DNA from: Pseudomonadota bacterium
GTDB lineage: Bacteria > Myxococcota_A > UBA9042 > GCA-2863065
Length of the DNA: 33,851 nt
NCBI GenBank assembly: GCA_005776725.1
Contig: SXOO01000215.1
Coordinates: 1 to 33,851 of the forward strand
Direction: 5' to 3'
Part shown: positions 1-8,728 of the stretch, piece by piece
Position numbering within the stretch: the stretch's first letter is position 1
How the letters are laid out: every line of letters begins with the position of its first letter
Program-made: the position numbers and the translations under genes
The notes under the pieces: generated by a model
Databases searched by the model: none
What the model saw: only the letters and a program-made list of their open reading frames with translations
What the model was told of the DNA's origin: nothing

Positions 1-171
1 CCGACGCAACCGACGCAACCGACGCAACCGACGCAACCGACGCAACCGACGCAACCGACGCAACCGACGCAACCGACGCAACCGACGCCACCGACGCAAC
101 CGACGCAACCGACGGCACCGACGGCACGGATGCCACTGACGCCACCGACGGGACGGATGGTACGGACGGCT
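1..171 (+). repeat. 9-bp coding tandem repeat (Thr-Asp-Ala/Gly)
   Basis: About 19 units of the 9-mer CCGACGCAA. Twelve of the first fourteen are nearly identical, with variants CCGACGCCA at 82-90 and CCGACGGCA at 109-126, and the units become degenerate from about 127 to 171. The unit is three codons, so copy-number change keeps the frame. The window begins inside the array, so its full length is unknown. Confidence 0.95.
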
Positions 172-2804
172 CGCCTGTCTGTTCGGAGGGCACGCCCTAC
201 TGCTCCCCGGCCTGCGGCGACGGTTACAACTGCGTGTACCTCGGCAACGGCTGCTCTTGTGAGCCGGTCTGCGACGCCAGCGCCCCGGTCTGCGGGGGCG
301 GACCGAACTTTGGCTGCCCGCTAAGCAAGGTCTGCGACGCCACGTGTGCCTGCGTGGATCCGGTGTGTTTCCCAGACGCTCCCGTGTGCCCCGGAGGGTG
401 CCCGCCCGGTGAGGTGTGTGGCTCCGACTGCGAGTGCGCGACTGAGCCCGTCGTTCCGCCCACGATCCTCGCTCGCCCCAGCCGGTCCACTTCGGTCGAT
501 ATCGACCGCGAGGACAAGACCGTGGCGATGGTGAACTCCGATGACGGCTCGGTCTCGTTCTTCGACGTGGGCGCCGCCGGCGCCGAGAGCTTCCGTGGAA
601 AGGCTGGGACCGCCTCGAGCGCGAACAGCGAGCCGATGGCGGTCGTGATCCACCCGGATGGCAAGACGGCGTTCGTCGCGAACCGGTCCGGCTCGGTCGC
701 GAAGATCACCGGCATCGACACGAACAACCCCACGCTCGCCGCGAGCGCCGTGGTCGCCGGCGAGGCGGTCGGCGTCGCCTTGTCGCCCACCGGCGCCACC
801 GTCTACGTAACTGACTGGGTCGCGGGAGAGCTCCGCGCTTTCTCCGCGGCCACGCTGGCCCCGGTCGCCACGGTGAAGGTCGGCACCAACCCGTATGCGT
901 TGGCGGTGACGAATGACGGCGACACCGACGACACGGACGAGAAAATCCTCATCACAGAGTTCTTCGGACGCCCGGAGGGCAAGGAGATGCAGGACGAGGG
1001 CCGCAAGGGCGTCGTGTACGTTGTGGACACCGCGACCCACACGGCGGGCGCCGAGATCCCGCTGGCCCCACTCACTTCGTGCTTCACCGGCGACCTGTCG
1101 GGCACCGAGGTCACCACCGGGTGCTTCCCGAACCAACTGCTCGGGATCACGATTCACACCGCGTTCGGAATCACCCGCGCGTACGTGGTTTCCGTTGGCG
1201 CGAGCCCGAAGGGGCCCGTCGGCTTCAATCACAACATGCAAGCGGTGGTGTCGGTCATCGATGTCGCCGGCGAGAAGGAAGAGGTCGGGCTCACGGTGAA
1301 CCTGAACCAGAAGATCAAGGAGCAGCAGCCCGACTCCGACGGAGACGACACCAAGGGCCGGCGCTTCATCAACATGCCGATGGGCCTGGGCTTCGTGGGC
1401 ACGTCCGACCTCGCCATCGGGTACCTGGCGGCCTCGGGCAGCGACATCGTGCTCCGCATCGCCTGGGAGGAGAACGGCGCCGTCTCGGTGGGCTCCACGT
1501 TCAACTACAACATCGCCGTCGGACAGAGCCCCCAGGGCATCGTGACGAAGAACTCGAAGACCGCCGCCAAGGCGTACGTAGGCAACCTCATCAGCCGCGA
1601 CCTCTCGGTGATCTCCTTCGCCGACCAGGCCGCCATCGCGACGCTGGAGTCGACCAAGACGCCCGAGGAGGCGCTGGGCTCACAGGCCGAGATCGACATC
1701 TGGAAGGGCAAGCGCTTCTTCAACACGGGCACGGGGATCTGGGCCAAGGAGGCGTGGGGCAGCTGCCAGGGATGCCACTACCTCGGCCTCGCCGACAGCG
1801 TGACCTGGGCCTTCGCGGCGGGCCCCCGCCAGACCATCGCCCTCGATGGTCAGTACGACTCCAAGAACGCGGGGGACATGCGGGCCCTCAACTGGACGGC
1901 GATCTTCGACGAGACCCACGACTTCGAGAACAACACCCGCGGGACCTCGGGCGGCAAGGGCGCGATCCAGAAGGCCGATGGCTCCGCCGTGGCGTCGCCG
2001 CCGGGCTCGCCCGCGACGTTCGCACAGATCACGGTGGAGGACGGCACCACCGTCGAGAACCACCAGGCCCTCAACGGCTCGATGACCCACCTCACGCGGA
2101 CCAGCGCGATCTGCGGCAACACCAAGACCTGCCCAGATTGGGACCAGGTGGACGCCTACATCCGGACGGTGAAGTCGCCGCGCGGCGTCGCCAGCTCCGA
2201 AGTGGCGTTGGGCCGGACGATCTTCGAGGACGGTGGGTGCGCCAAGTGCCACTCGGGTCCCAAGTGGACCACCAGCACCACGTTCTACAAGCCGAACGTC
2301 TTCACCGGCGCCCTGCCCACGCGGCAGTTCGAGTCGGCGCGTGCCGCGGCCACGGCCAAGGACACGTCGAAGCTCGCGACGCTGCCGGCGGGGACCAACA
2401 AAGACGCCAACCTCATCGCCGGCGACGACTCGTCCGGAACGCCCGCCCTCAAGCGGATCGCCTGCAATCTGCGCGACGTGGGCACCTACGCGGCGTCGGG
2501 CGGAGCGCCCGAGACGCGGGCCAACGGCAGCGAGGCGCAGGGCAAGAACGGCTTCAACCCGCCGTCATTGCTGGGGCTCGCGCTCGGAGCGCCCTATCTG
2601 CACAACGGGGCTGCTGCCACGCTCCTCGACGTGTTCGATGCCACGCGCTTCTCGGCCCACCTGAAGGCCGGCAACCCGAACTTCACGCTGTCGGAGTCGG
2701 AGCGCGCCGCGCTGGTGGCGTTCCTGCTCTCAATCGACGAGGGCACCGCGATCTTCCCGATCCCGGCCGACGTGAAGCTGTGCCCGGAGAACTTCACGCC
2801 GTGA
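1..2804 (+). CDS. Secreted YVTN beta-propeller / di-haem cytochrome c protein (5' end missing)
   Basis: The reading frame is open from position 3, so the true start lies upstream of the window. In order it shows a Thr-Asp-Ala tandem repeat (bases 1 to about 171), a Cys-rich segment (about 175-450), a YVTN-type beta-propeller (about 480-1660) with strand pairs such as GKTAFVANRSGSV and GATVYVTDWVAGEL, then two c-type haem sites: CQGCH (1764-1778) and CAKCH (2238-2252). Near the C-terminus GAPYLHNGAAATLLDVF is the segment typical of the second domain of bacterial cytochrome c peroxidase/MauG-like proteins. Haem attachment requires export, and the Asp/Thr/Ala run resembles linkers that follow lipoprotein signals elsewhere in this window, so a surface anchor is inferred but not visible. 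The substrate is unknown. It stops 25 bp before the convergent P450 gene. Architecture is confident, function is not. Confidence 0.88.
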   Translation, partial: DATDATDATDATDATDATDATDATDATDATDATDATDGTDGTDATDATDGTDGTDGSPVCSEGTPYCSPACGDGYNCVYLGNGCSCEPVCDASAPVCGGGPNFGCPLSKVCDATCACVDPVCFPDAPVCPGGCPPGEVCGSDCECATEPVVPPTILARPSRSTSVDIDREDKTVAMVNSDDGSVSFFDVGAAGAESFRGKAGTASSANSEPMAVVIHPDGKTAFVANRSGSVAKITGIDTNNPTLAASAVVAGEAVGVALSPTGATVYVTDWVAGELRAFSAATLAPVATVKVGTNPYALAVTNDGDTDDTDEKILITEFFGRPEGKEMQDEGRKGVVYVVDTATHTAGAEIPLAPLTSCFTGDLSGTEVTTGCFPNQLLGITIHTAFGITRAYVVSVGASPKGPVGFNHNMQAVVSVIDVAGEKEEVGLTVNLNQKIKEQQPDSDGDDTKGRRFINMPMGLGFVGTSDLAIGYLAASGSDIVLRIAWEENGAVSVGSTFNYNIAVGQSPQGIVTKNSKTAAKAYVGNLISRDLSVISFADQAAIATLESTKTPEEALGSQAEIDIWKGKRFFNTGTGIWAKEAWGSCQGCHYLGLADSVTWAFAAGPRQTIALDGQYDSKNAGDMRALNWTAIFDETHDFENNTRGTSGGKGAIQKADGSAVASPPGSPATFAQITVEDGTTVENHQALNGSMTHLTRTSAICGNTKTCPDWDQVDAYIRTVKSPRGVASSEVALGRTIFEDGGCAKCHSGPKWTTSTTFYKPNVFTGALPTRQFESARAAATAKDTSKLATLPAGTNKDANLIAGDDSSGTPALKRIACNLRDVGTYAASGGAPETRANGSEAQGKNGFNPPSLLGLALGAPYLHNGAAATLLDVFDATRFSAHLKAGNPNFTLSESERAALVAFLLSIDEGTAIFPIPADVKLCPENFTP

Positions 2805-2820
2805 CGCGGAGAGGGCGGGC

Positions 2821-2833
2821 CTGAGCGCCTCAG
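2821..2833. terminator. Small hairpin between convergent genes
   Basis: CTGAG-CGC-CTCAG forms a perfect 5-bp stem in the 25-bp gap between the cytochrome gene and the P450 gene, and includes the P450 stop codon. There is no T-run, so a bidirectional terminator role is only possible. Confidence 0.25.
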
Positions 2834-4197
2834 CGGCGCGAGATCCGCAGCACCACAGGAGCCCTGGGCCGGAGAGTGATCGAGGGTGCGAACTCGAGCG
2901 CTCTCTGGCCAGCGCCGGGCGCTGGCGCGAAGCGGAGCCGCTGCAGCAGAGTGGCCAACGCGAGCACGCCCTCCGCCTCGGCGAAGTGAATCCCGATACA
3001 CACCCGAGGCCCCCCTCCGAACGGGAAGTAGGCGAACCTCGGCCGGGCTGCGTCCGGCTCGAGGAAGCGCTCCGGCCTGAACCGCAAGGGATCCGGCCAC
3101 CACCTCGGGTCGCGGTGCACCGCCCACTGGGGCAGGAACACCTGCACGCCCACCGGCAACACCACCCCGCTGCTGGGCAACGCGAACGGCTCGACCACCT
3201 CGCGGCCGATGAGCCAGGCCGGCGAATAGAGGCGCAGGGTCTCGTGAAAGACCGCCGCGGTGAGCGGCAGGCGCTCCAGGTCGGCGAACGTGGGGTCAGC
3301 TCCACCGAGGGTGGAAGCGAGCTCGGCAGCGACCCGATCCTGCAGCGCCGGGTCGTGGGCCAAGACCCAAGCGGCATAGGTGAGCGCCAGGGCGGTGGTC
3401 TCGTGGCCGGCGAGCAGCATGGTGAGCGCTTCGTCTCGCACGCCGCCGGGGCTCATGGGCCGACCCTCCTCGTCGCGCGCGTCCACCAGGCGCGAGACCA
3501 GGTCTTCTCGGGATTCCGAGCGCGGCGTCGCCTCCAGGACCAGCTGGTCCGTGACCCGGTGCAGGCGCCGGACCGCTGCCTCGAAGCGCCGCCGACCGGG
3601 GATCGGCACCCACTCGGGCAGGAGCGCCGGCCACGACTGGATCGTGCGGCTGTACTCCCGCATCAAGGTCTCGACGTCGTGCGCGATCTGTTGCCCCACC
3701 GAGCGGGCGCCCGTCCCGGTCTTGTTCGAGCCGGCGCCGCCGAAGAGCGCCTCGGTGACGATGTCGAAGGCCAGCTCCATGAACACCGAGGAGACCTCGG
3801 CTTGCTCTCGGGCCCGCAGACGGTCGGCATGCAGCCGCGTGGCCGTGACGAACGTGCCGGCGTAACGCGAGATGCGCGGGCGCGTGAGCAGCGGGGCCAG
3901 GAGGCGCCGGTTCTTCCGCCAGTGGTCGCCCTCTCCGGTCAGTAGGCCGTCGCCGATCACGCGCGCGAGATCCCGCGTGGTCACGTCCTTCTTGGCCTTC
4001 CCGGCCTCCTTGACCAGCACAGCCTCGATGTCCGCGGGGTGGTGGAGCTGCACCACCTCGAACGGACCCACCCGATAGGCGAAGGTGTCGCCGTAGCGCG
4101 AGTGCGCCTCCGTGAGCCAGCCGAGCGGGTCTCGCAGGAAGTCGAAGAGCACGCCGACGAAGGGCAGCCCGCCCGGACCGGGGAGTGTGGTGCGCAC
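2830..4197 (-). CDS. Cytochrome P450
   Basis: Haem-thiolate monooxygenase of 455 residues, normal length for the superfamily. Signatures are the proline-rich start LPGPGGLPFVG, the I-helix oxygen-activation motif AGHETT (G264-T268), the K-helix ExxR (E319/R322) and the haem loop FPFGGGPRVCIG with cysteine ligand C400. Overall it resembles the CYP4/CYP102 'class II-like' bacterial group, which often oxidises fatty acids or terpenoids; the substrate here is unknown. No ferredoxin, ferredoxin reductase or fused reductase is nearby, so electrons must come from elsewhere. The start is GTG at 4197, the only good start after an in-frame stop at 4210-4212; the ribosome-binding site is weak. It is followed, in transcription order, by the convergent cytochrome gene. 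Confidence 0.93.
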   Translation of the reverse strand: MRTTLPGPGGLPFVGVLFDFLRDPLGWLTEAHSRYGDTFAYRVGPFEVVQLHHPADIEAVLVKEAGKAKKDVTTRDLARVIGDGLLTGEGDHWRKNRRLLAPLLTRPRISRYAGTFVTATRLHADRLRAREQAEVSSVFMELAFDIVTEALFGGAGSNKTGTGARSVGQQIAHDVETLMREYSRTIQSWPALLPEWVPIPGRRRFEAAVRRLHRVTDQLVLEATPRSESREDLVSRLVDARDEEGRPMSPGGVRDEALTMLLAGHETTALALTYAAWVLAHDPALQDRVAAELASTLGGADPTFADLERLPLTAAVFHETLRLYSPAWLIGREVVEPFALPSSGVVLPVGVQVFLPQWAVHRDPRWWPDPLRFRPERFLEPDAARPRFAYFPFGGGPRVCIGIHFAEAEGVLALATLLQRLRFAPAPGAGQRALEFAPSITLRPRAPVVLRISRR

Positions 4198-4282
4198 GCC
4201 ACTCGCGTATCACCTGGCCCGGGGCCGGCACAACCCCGACCAGGCGGCGCCGGAGGCCAGCGCCAACAGAGGCGCAGGGTGC

Positions 4283-6025
4283 TTAGAAGACGCCGACCGT
4301 GAGTGGCTCCTCGCACGGTGCGAAGCGCAGCGTCAGCGCGCCACCGGCGGCCTGTACGCCGTAGAGCTCGGTGCGGCCGAGCGCGGGGATGGGCTCGAGG
4401 GGCAGGGCCCGGCCGTGCTGCTCGGCGACCCCCGTGCAGCCGCGCTCGTCCTCGCCCTGGCGGCGGATGTGGACGAAGACGGTCCTCGAAGGGCGCCCGG
4501 AGCGCACGACGGCGTCAACCGTGAACGGGCCGCTCGCTCGTCGTCGCACCCATGGCGAGAACGCCAGCTCCGCCGTCCTCCCGACTGCCGACTTGCTCGC
4601 CACCGCGCTGTCGAAGAGGACCACCTGGAGGGGACCGAGCGGCGTGGGCTCGCCCCCGACCACCTCGGGGTTGGCGACCCTCGCCGTGACCTCAGGCGGG
4701 AACACGCCGAGCTGCTTCACCCGCGGCTCGCCGACCCCAGGCCTCGCCGCCATGGCGCGGTCGTGGAACCAGCCCAGCCCGATGAGGTACCCGCGGTCGT
4801 TGAGGTACCAGCCGTGAGCGCCGTCGGGCTCGCCAGAGTGCTCCGCCACCTGGACAGCCAGGCGCGCCTGCGCGCGGGCGCTCAGCAGCGGTGGCGTGGC
4901 GTCCGGCCGCGCGGGGGTGAAGGCCGCCCACGCTGCCCCGCAGACCAACAGCAAGATCGTGGATCGCTCCGCGGCTTCAGCCGACAGCCGGGCCCGTTCG
5001 AGGAGCCAAGGGAGCCCCGTGGCCGCGGCAACGCCGGCGGCGACCGCCAGCGGGTAGGCGACCGCGTGAAGGTATCGCGGGGCGTCGGACCACCCGACGA
5101 GCATGATGAAGGTGCCCAGCCCCAGCGCGGCCATCGCGACCAAGAGCGCATCGCGGCGGGCGAGGAAGAGCCCGATCACCGCCAGGAGCACCACGCAGAG
5201 GCCGAGCATGGAGTCGGCCGACCCTTCGGCGGGAGCGCTCCCGAGGCGCACGAGGGCCGGCAGCCATTGCTGTACAGACGCTCCGTAGCTGGGTGGCCCC
5301 GCGGGGACCGGCGGCCCCGCGTCCCCGCTCAGGCGGGAGACGGCCGACAGGACCGCAGGCCCCAGCGCGGCGGCGGACACCAGGGCGGGACCCAGCGTGG
5401 GTCGCCAGCCGAGCCGCCAGGCGGAGCGGACGAGCAGCGCCAGCGTGAGGACCCCCAGGCCCACGGTCTGCGCGTGAAGTTGGACCGAGACCGCGGCCGC
5501 CAGACCCGCGACGGCCAGGTGCTTCGGGCGACCGGTGGCCAGGTGTTGCCACGCCGCCGAGAGAAATAGCGCGACGGGTAGCGGTAGGAGGGAGGAGTGC
5601 CAGAGTTGTCGGCACGTCTCGTACCAGAACCAGCTGCCCACCAGCGTGCACGTGGTGGCGAGGCCGGCAAGCGCCCCGTGCCGTTTGCTGACGGCGGCCC
5701 CGAGCAGCCACGCCCCGAGCGACGCGAGGAGCACCCAGGCGATCTGGAGCGGCTCCGCTCCGGACAGGACCCGGACGAGGGGGCCCGCCAACAGGAAGAA
5801 CAGCGGTCCGTGATCGAACCCCGTCGGGCCGATGGGCGAGCTGTGGATCTCGACGCGTTCGAACACCTCGGCGGCGTGCCCGAGAAGCCAGTCGTGCTCC
5901 GACTCGAAAACCAGCGCGTCGCGATGGACCGTGAGCTGGGCGATCCCTGCGGCGAGAGCGACCGCGCAACTCAGCCAGCTCGCCGCTCGAGCCGTAGCCG
6001 TGGATGTGCCGCTCGCTCCGAGCAT
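4283..6025 (-). CDS. Polytopic membrane glycosyltransferase-like protein (GT-C / PMT-ArnT type)
   Basis: 580 residues. The N-terminal two thirds is a series of hydrophobic helices beginning about residues 15-31. The first long extracytoplasmic loop carries acidic residues (E41, E43, D45) followed by GFDHGPLFF (D71-H72), the layout of GT-C enzymes (GT39/ArnT/PMT), where an acidic residue in loop 1 is catalytic and the sugar donor is polyprenyl-phosphate-linked. The last ~190 residues are a soluble, presumably periplasmic domain. Donor and acceptor cannot be read from sequence. Start ATG 6025 follows a G-rich Shine-Dalgarno (GGGGGA, 6-nt spacing). It is divergent from the 6136 gene across a palindromic control region and is transcribed toward the P450 gene with an 85-bp gap. 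Confidence 0.7.
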   Translation of the reverse strand: MLGASGTSTATARAASWLSCAVALAAGIAQLTVHRDALVFESEHDWLLGHAAEVFERVEIHSSPIGPTGFDHGPLFFLLAGPLVRVLSGAEPLQIAWVLLASLGAWLLGAAVSKRHGALAGLATTCTLVGSWFWYETCRQLWHSSLLPLPVALFLSAAWQHLATGRPKHLAVAGLAAAVSVQLHAQTVGLGVLTLALLVRSAWRLGWRPTLGPALVSAAALGPAVLSAVSRLSGDAGPPVPAGPPSYGASVQQWLPALVRLGSAPAEGSADSMLGLCVVLLAVIGLFLARRDALLVAMAALGLGTFIMLVGWSDAPRYLHAVAYPLAVAAGVAAATGLPWLLERARLSAEAAERSTILLLVCGAAWAAFTPARPDATPPLLSARAQARLAVQVAEHSGEPDGAHGWYLNDRGYLIGLGWFHDRAMAARPGVGEPRVKQLGVFPPEVTARVANPEVVGGEPTPLGPLQVVLFDSAVASKSAVGRTAELAFSPWVRRRASGPFTVDAVVRSGRPSRTVFVHIRRQGEDERGCTGVAEQHGRALPLEPIPALGRTELYGVQAAGGALTLRFAPCEEPLTVGVF

Positions 6026-6058
6026 TCAGGATCCCCCAGGGAAGCCGGTCGGGGGCGC

Positions 6059-6064
6059 ACGCTA
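6059..6064 (-). promoter_or_regulatory. Candidate -10 (TAGCGT) for the membrane glycosyltransferase gene
   Basis: TAGCGT, within GTTAGCGT on the minus strand, lies 33 nt before ATG 6025 and mirrors the plus-strand TAGCCT at 6106-6111. No convincing -35 is visible. Confidence 0.4.
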
Positions 6065-6109
6065 ACACATCGAGCACACACGCACGGGTGTGCCCGAAGT
6101 CGTGTTAGC
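6061..6109. promoter_or_regulatory. Nested inverted repeats in a divergent promoter region
   Basis: Outer arms GCTAACAC (6061-6068) and GTGTTAGC (6102-6109) are perfect complements. Inner arms GCACAC (6074-6079) and GTGTGC (6088-6093) are also perfect. The outer arms coincide with the two outward-facing -10-like hexamers, and the inner dyad sits where a regulator could control both genes. Role inferred. Confidence 0.5.
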
Positions 6110-6111
6110 CT
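6106..6111 (+). promoter_or_regulatory. Candidate -10 (TAGCCT) for the degenerate GGDEF gene
   Basis: TAGCCT lies 24 nt before ATG 6136 and forms part of the right arm of the dyad. The resulting short leader would contain the GGAG ribosome-binding site at 6126-6129. No -35 is recognisable. Confidence 0.4.
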
Positions 6112-6135
6112 TCCGAGACTTCAGCGGAGTAAGTG

Positions 6136-6993
6136 ATGACCTCAAGCATCGACTGGATCTCGCAGAACGACGCGTTGCCCGCGGCCCTCGCGGAAGCGGC
6201 TCGGGAGCTGGCGGCCGAGGTCACGGTGGTCCGCCCCGCCGAGCTCCTGGCGCGGCGGGAAGCGGGACCGAGCGTTGCGGTGGTGGACGCGGCGCTCGAA
6301 GACTCGCTCATCGACCGGCTGGCCTCCACCGATGCCACCTTCCTCGTGGCGGGGCATGACGCAGAGCTCCCGCGGCTGGTCCAGGTCCTGAACCGCCTGA
6401 ACGCAGAGGGCATATTGCTCGCGGGCGACGCGTCGGCGCCGGACATCGTCGGTCGATGTTCTCTCCGTATGCGCGATCACGGCCGCACCGCCACGGCGAA
6501 GCGCGAGCTCGACGCCACGGTGGCTCGGCTCAGGTCACAGCTCGCGGCGGTAGAGGCCTCGAGTGTGTCCGTCCGCGCCTCGATCGATGGCGCTACTGGG
6601 TTGTGGGACACAGTCCACCTCGTGGAGCGCGTGGAGGACGAGCTGAATCGGCTGGGCCGCTACGGGACGGCCTTCGGGGTCCTGGCGGTGATCACCGGCA
6701 GCGCGTCTCTGGGCCAGGACGTCGCCTTCGCCCAGGTCCTCATGGACTTCGTCCGTCGGGTGGATGTGTGTACGCGGCGTGGGCTCGGCGACTTCGTGGT
6801 CGTGTGCCCCAACACGGACGAGCCGGGCATGCGGCGCTTTGCCGAGCGCCTGCGCGAGGCCGTGGATGTAGCGGTTCAGCAGGGCACGCTGGCACAAGTC
6901 GAGCTGCGGATCGCGGTAGTCGCGTACGGGAGTGGCGCAGTCCGATCGGACACGGTGCTCGGCGATCTGGCCGCCGCCATGGCCGCCGCCTGA
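6136..6993 (+). CDS. Degenerate GGDEF-domain signalling protein
   Basis: 285 residues. Residues 1 to about 110 have alternating hydrophobic strands and helices resembling a degenerate receiver domain (AVVDAALEDSLIDRLASTDATFLVAG), without a clear phospho-acceptor set. Residues about 115-145 look like a short coiled coil. From about 150 the protein follows the diguanylate-cyclase fold: GATGLWDTVHLVERVEDEL matches the usual 'LTGLxxRxxLxxRL' opening. The signature loop, however, reads GLGDF (216-220) instead of GGDEF, so loss of diguanylate cyclase activity is expected; a nucleotide-sensing or scaffold role is inferred. ATG 6136 is preferred over GTG 6133 because GGAG at 6126-6129 is then spaced by 6 nt. 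It is divergent from the membrane glycosyltransferase gene. Confidence 0.65.
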   Translation: MTSSIDWISQNDALPAALAEAARELAAEVTVVRPAELLARREAGPSVAVVDAALEDSLIDRLASTDATFLVAGHDAELPRLVQVLNRLNAEGILLAGDASAPDIVGRCSLRMRDHGRTATAKRELDATVARLRSQLAAVEASSVSVRASIDGATGLWDTVHLVERVEDELNRLGRYGTAFGVLAVITGSASLGQDVAFAQVLMDFVRRVDVCTRRGLGDFVVVCPNTDEPGMRRFAERLREAVDVAVQQGTLAQVELRIAVVAYGSGAVRSDTVLGDLAAAMAAA

Positions 6994-7019
6994 GCCGCGT
7001 CCCCTCCCGTGGGCGCGGC

Positions 7020-7033
7020 CGACGGCGCCGTCG
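7020..7033. other. 14-bp perfect palindrome upstream of the VWA lipoprotein gene
   Basis: CGACGGCGCCGTCG lies in the 126-bp gap between the GGDEF-like gene and the VWA gene. It could be a hairpin ending the upstream transcript or a protein-binding site. Apart from an A-rich patch at about 7049-7056 and a weak AATAGA at about 7066-7071, I see nothing else in this gap. Confidence 0.3.
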
Positions 7034-7119
7034 AGCACGGGCCCGCCGAAAAATTCCCAGGGTCGAATAGAACTCCGCGGTGGCTGGCGCGTTTCACGGG
7101 GCGCACTGGAGGTACGTCG

Positions 7120-8697
7120 ATGCGCCTTGTCCTTGCTCTCGCACTCGTCTCTGCTTGCTCAGACTACGCAGCCCCGGCTCGCCCGACGGCGGTCCCCCTC
7201 GCTGTGGCGGAGGCGCCGGCCACGGCGTCAGCTGACGGACCCTCCGTGGCCGCGCCGCCGGGTGAGCGGCTGGTCGAGGTGAAGACGTTGCCACCCACCG
7301 GGGCCCCCCCCGGTGCGCCCCCGCCTGCGACTCCGCCGGCCTCACCGCCCCAACCACAGACACCACCGCCGCCGGTGAGCCCGGTGGTCACGCATATCCA
7401 GCCGACGGTGGTGGAGCCGCCGCCCGCCGTGGGCGTGGATACGCGGCAGTCCAGCTCGCACGTGCTCATGACCGGCAGCGGGACGCTCACGGTGGTCGTA
7501 GACCTCCGAGCCACTGACGCACCACCTGCGGTGGACGGCCACAGGCTCCCGCTCAACGTGGCGCTGGTCATCGATCGCTCGGGCTCGATGCGCGGCGACA
7601 AGATGGACCGCACCCGAGAGGCGGCGAAGCGCTTCGTCGAAGGGCTCGACGAGCGGGACACCTTCGCCCTCGTCAGCTACTCCGACGACGTGCGCGTGGA
7701 CGTCGCGGCGGCTCGAGTCACGCCGGAGCTCAAGCGGCAGGCGCTGCTCGAGATCGCCCGGATGCAGCCGTCGGGCTCCACCAACCTCTCCGGCGGGCTC
7801 TATCGGGGCCAGGAGCAGGTGGGGCGCAACCTCCTCAGCGGCCAGGTGAACCGGGTCTTGCTGATGAGCGATGGCCTCGCGAACCGCGGCGTGATCGACA
7901 CCAAGGCGATCGCCACCACCGCGCAGCGCGAAGCCCAGCGCGGGATCTCGGTGACCACCATCGGGGTCGGCACCGACTACAACGAGGACCTCATGACGGC
8001 CGTCGCCGACCAGGGCAGCGGGAACTACTACTTCGTGGCTGACGCGCCGAGCGTGCCCACGGTCCTCGCGGCCGAGCTCACGAAGATGGCGTCCACCGTC
8101 GCCCAGGACGCCAAGGTGCAGCTCACGCTCGACGACGGCAGCGAGCTGACCAGCGTGTTCGGGTACGCCTACACACGCATCGGCGACAAAGTCGTGGTGC
8201 CCCTCGCGGAGATGTTCGGCGGCCAGCGGCGCTCGCTCGCGCTGCAGCTCACGGTGCCCGTGATCCGCGAGGGGACTTTCCGCGTGGGCGAGGTCTCCGT
8301 CACCTACGTGGACCCGCGCCTCGACGGTGTGAGCGTCTCCCGTGTGGTGCCCCTCACCGTCACGGTCACCCGCGACTCCGCCCAGGTAGAGGCCGGACGG
8401 GACCCCTCCGTGGAGGAGCGGCTCGTGGAGATCCGGGCGGCGCAAGTGCTGAACGAGGCCGCGGAGCGCGCCCGCCGGGGTGACAACGCTGGCGCACTGG
8501 AGTTCCTCGAGTCCAACGCCCGAGAGATCCGGGCCCAGGCGGCCAGCTCGGGCTCCGCTCGTATGGAGGCCCAGTTCGACAACCTCACCCGGGCCAAGGG
8601 CGTCCTCGAGGGTGCCGCCCTCCCGTCCGCGGCGCCGGCTGAGCCCGCCGCGGCCGTGAAGCAGCTCAAGGCCGACTCGTTCGAGCTGGCGCGCTGA
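7120..8697 (+). CDS. VWA-domain lipoprotein
   Basis: 525 residues. The start is ATG 7120, with GGAGG at 7108-7112 spaced by 7 nt; it opens directly into the lipoprotein signal MRLVLALALVSAC (lipid-accepting Cys at residue 13). A Pro/Ala-rich flexible linker follows, then a von Willebrand factor A domain whose MIDAS metal site is DRSGS (D152-S156), with downstream strands RVLLMSDGLANRG and ISVTTIGVGTDYNEDL. The C-terminal ~200 residues form beta strands and then a helical Ala/Glu-rich tail. The layout resembles the YfbK/BatA-type VWA proteins of Gram-negative bacteria. An adhesive or assembly role at the envelope is inferred from the family; ligand unknown. It is convergent with sbcD, with a 31-bp gap. 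Confidence 0.9.
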   Translation: MRLVLALALVSACSDYAAPARPTAVPLAVAEAPATASADGPSVAAPPGERLVEVKTLPPTGAPPGAPPPATPPASPPQPQTPPPPVSPVVTHIQPTVVEPPPAVGVDTRQSSSHVLMTGSGTLTVVVDLRATDAPPAVDGHRLPLNVALVIDRSGSMRGDKMDRTREAAKRFVEGLDERDTFALVSYSDDVRVDVAAARVTPELKRQALLEIARMQPSGSTNLSGGLYRGQEQVGRNLLSGQVNRVLLMSDGLANRGVIDTKAIATTAQREAQRGISVTTIGVGTDYNEDLMTAVADQGSGNYYFVADAPSVPTVLAAELTKMASTVAQDAKVQLTLDDGSELTSVFGYAYTRIGDKVVVPLAEMFGGQRRSLALQLTVPVIREGTFRVGEVSVTYVDPRLDGVSVSRVVPLTVTVTRDSAQVEAGRDPSVEERLVEIRAAQVLNEAAERARRGDNAGALEFLESNAREIRAQAASSGSARMEAQFDNLTRAKGVLEGAALPSAAPAEPAAAVKQLKADSFELAR

Positions 8698-8728
8698 GCC
8701 GCGCGCGTGCCCGCAGAGCGAGGGCTCG

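Noticed and set aside
1..171. Possible CRISPR array
   Set aside because: Direct 9-bp repeats with no spacers, in a coding frame.
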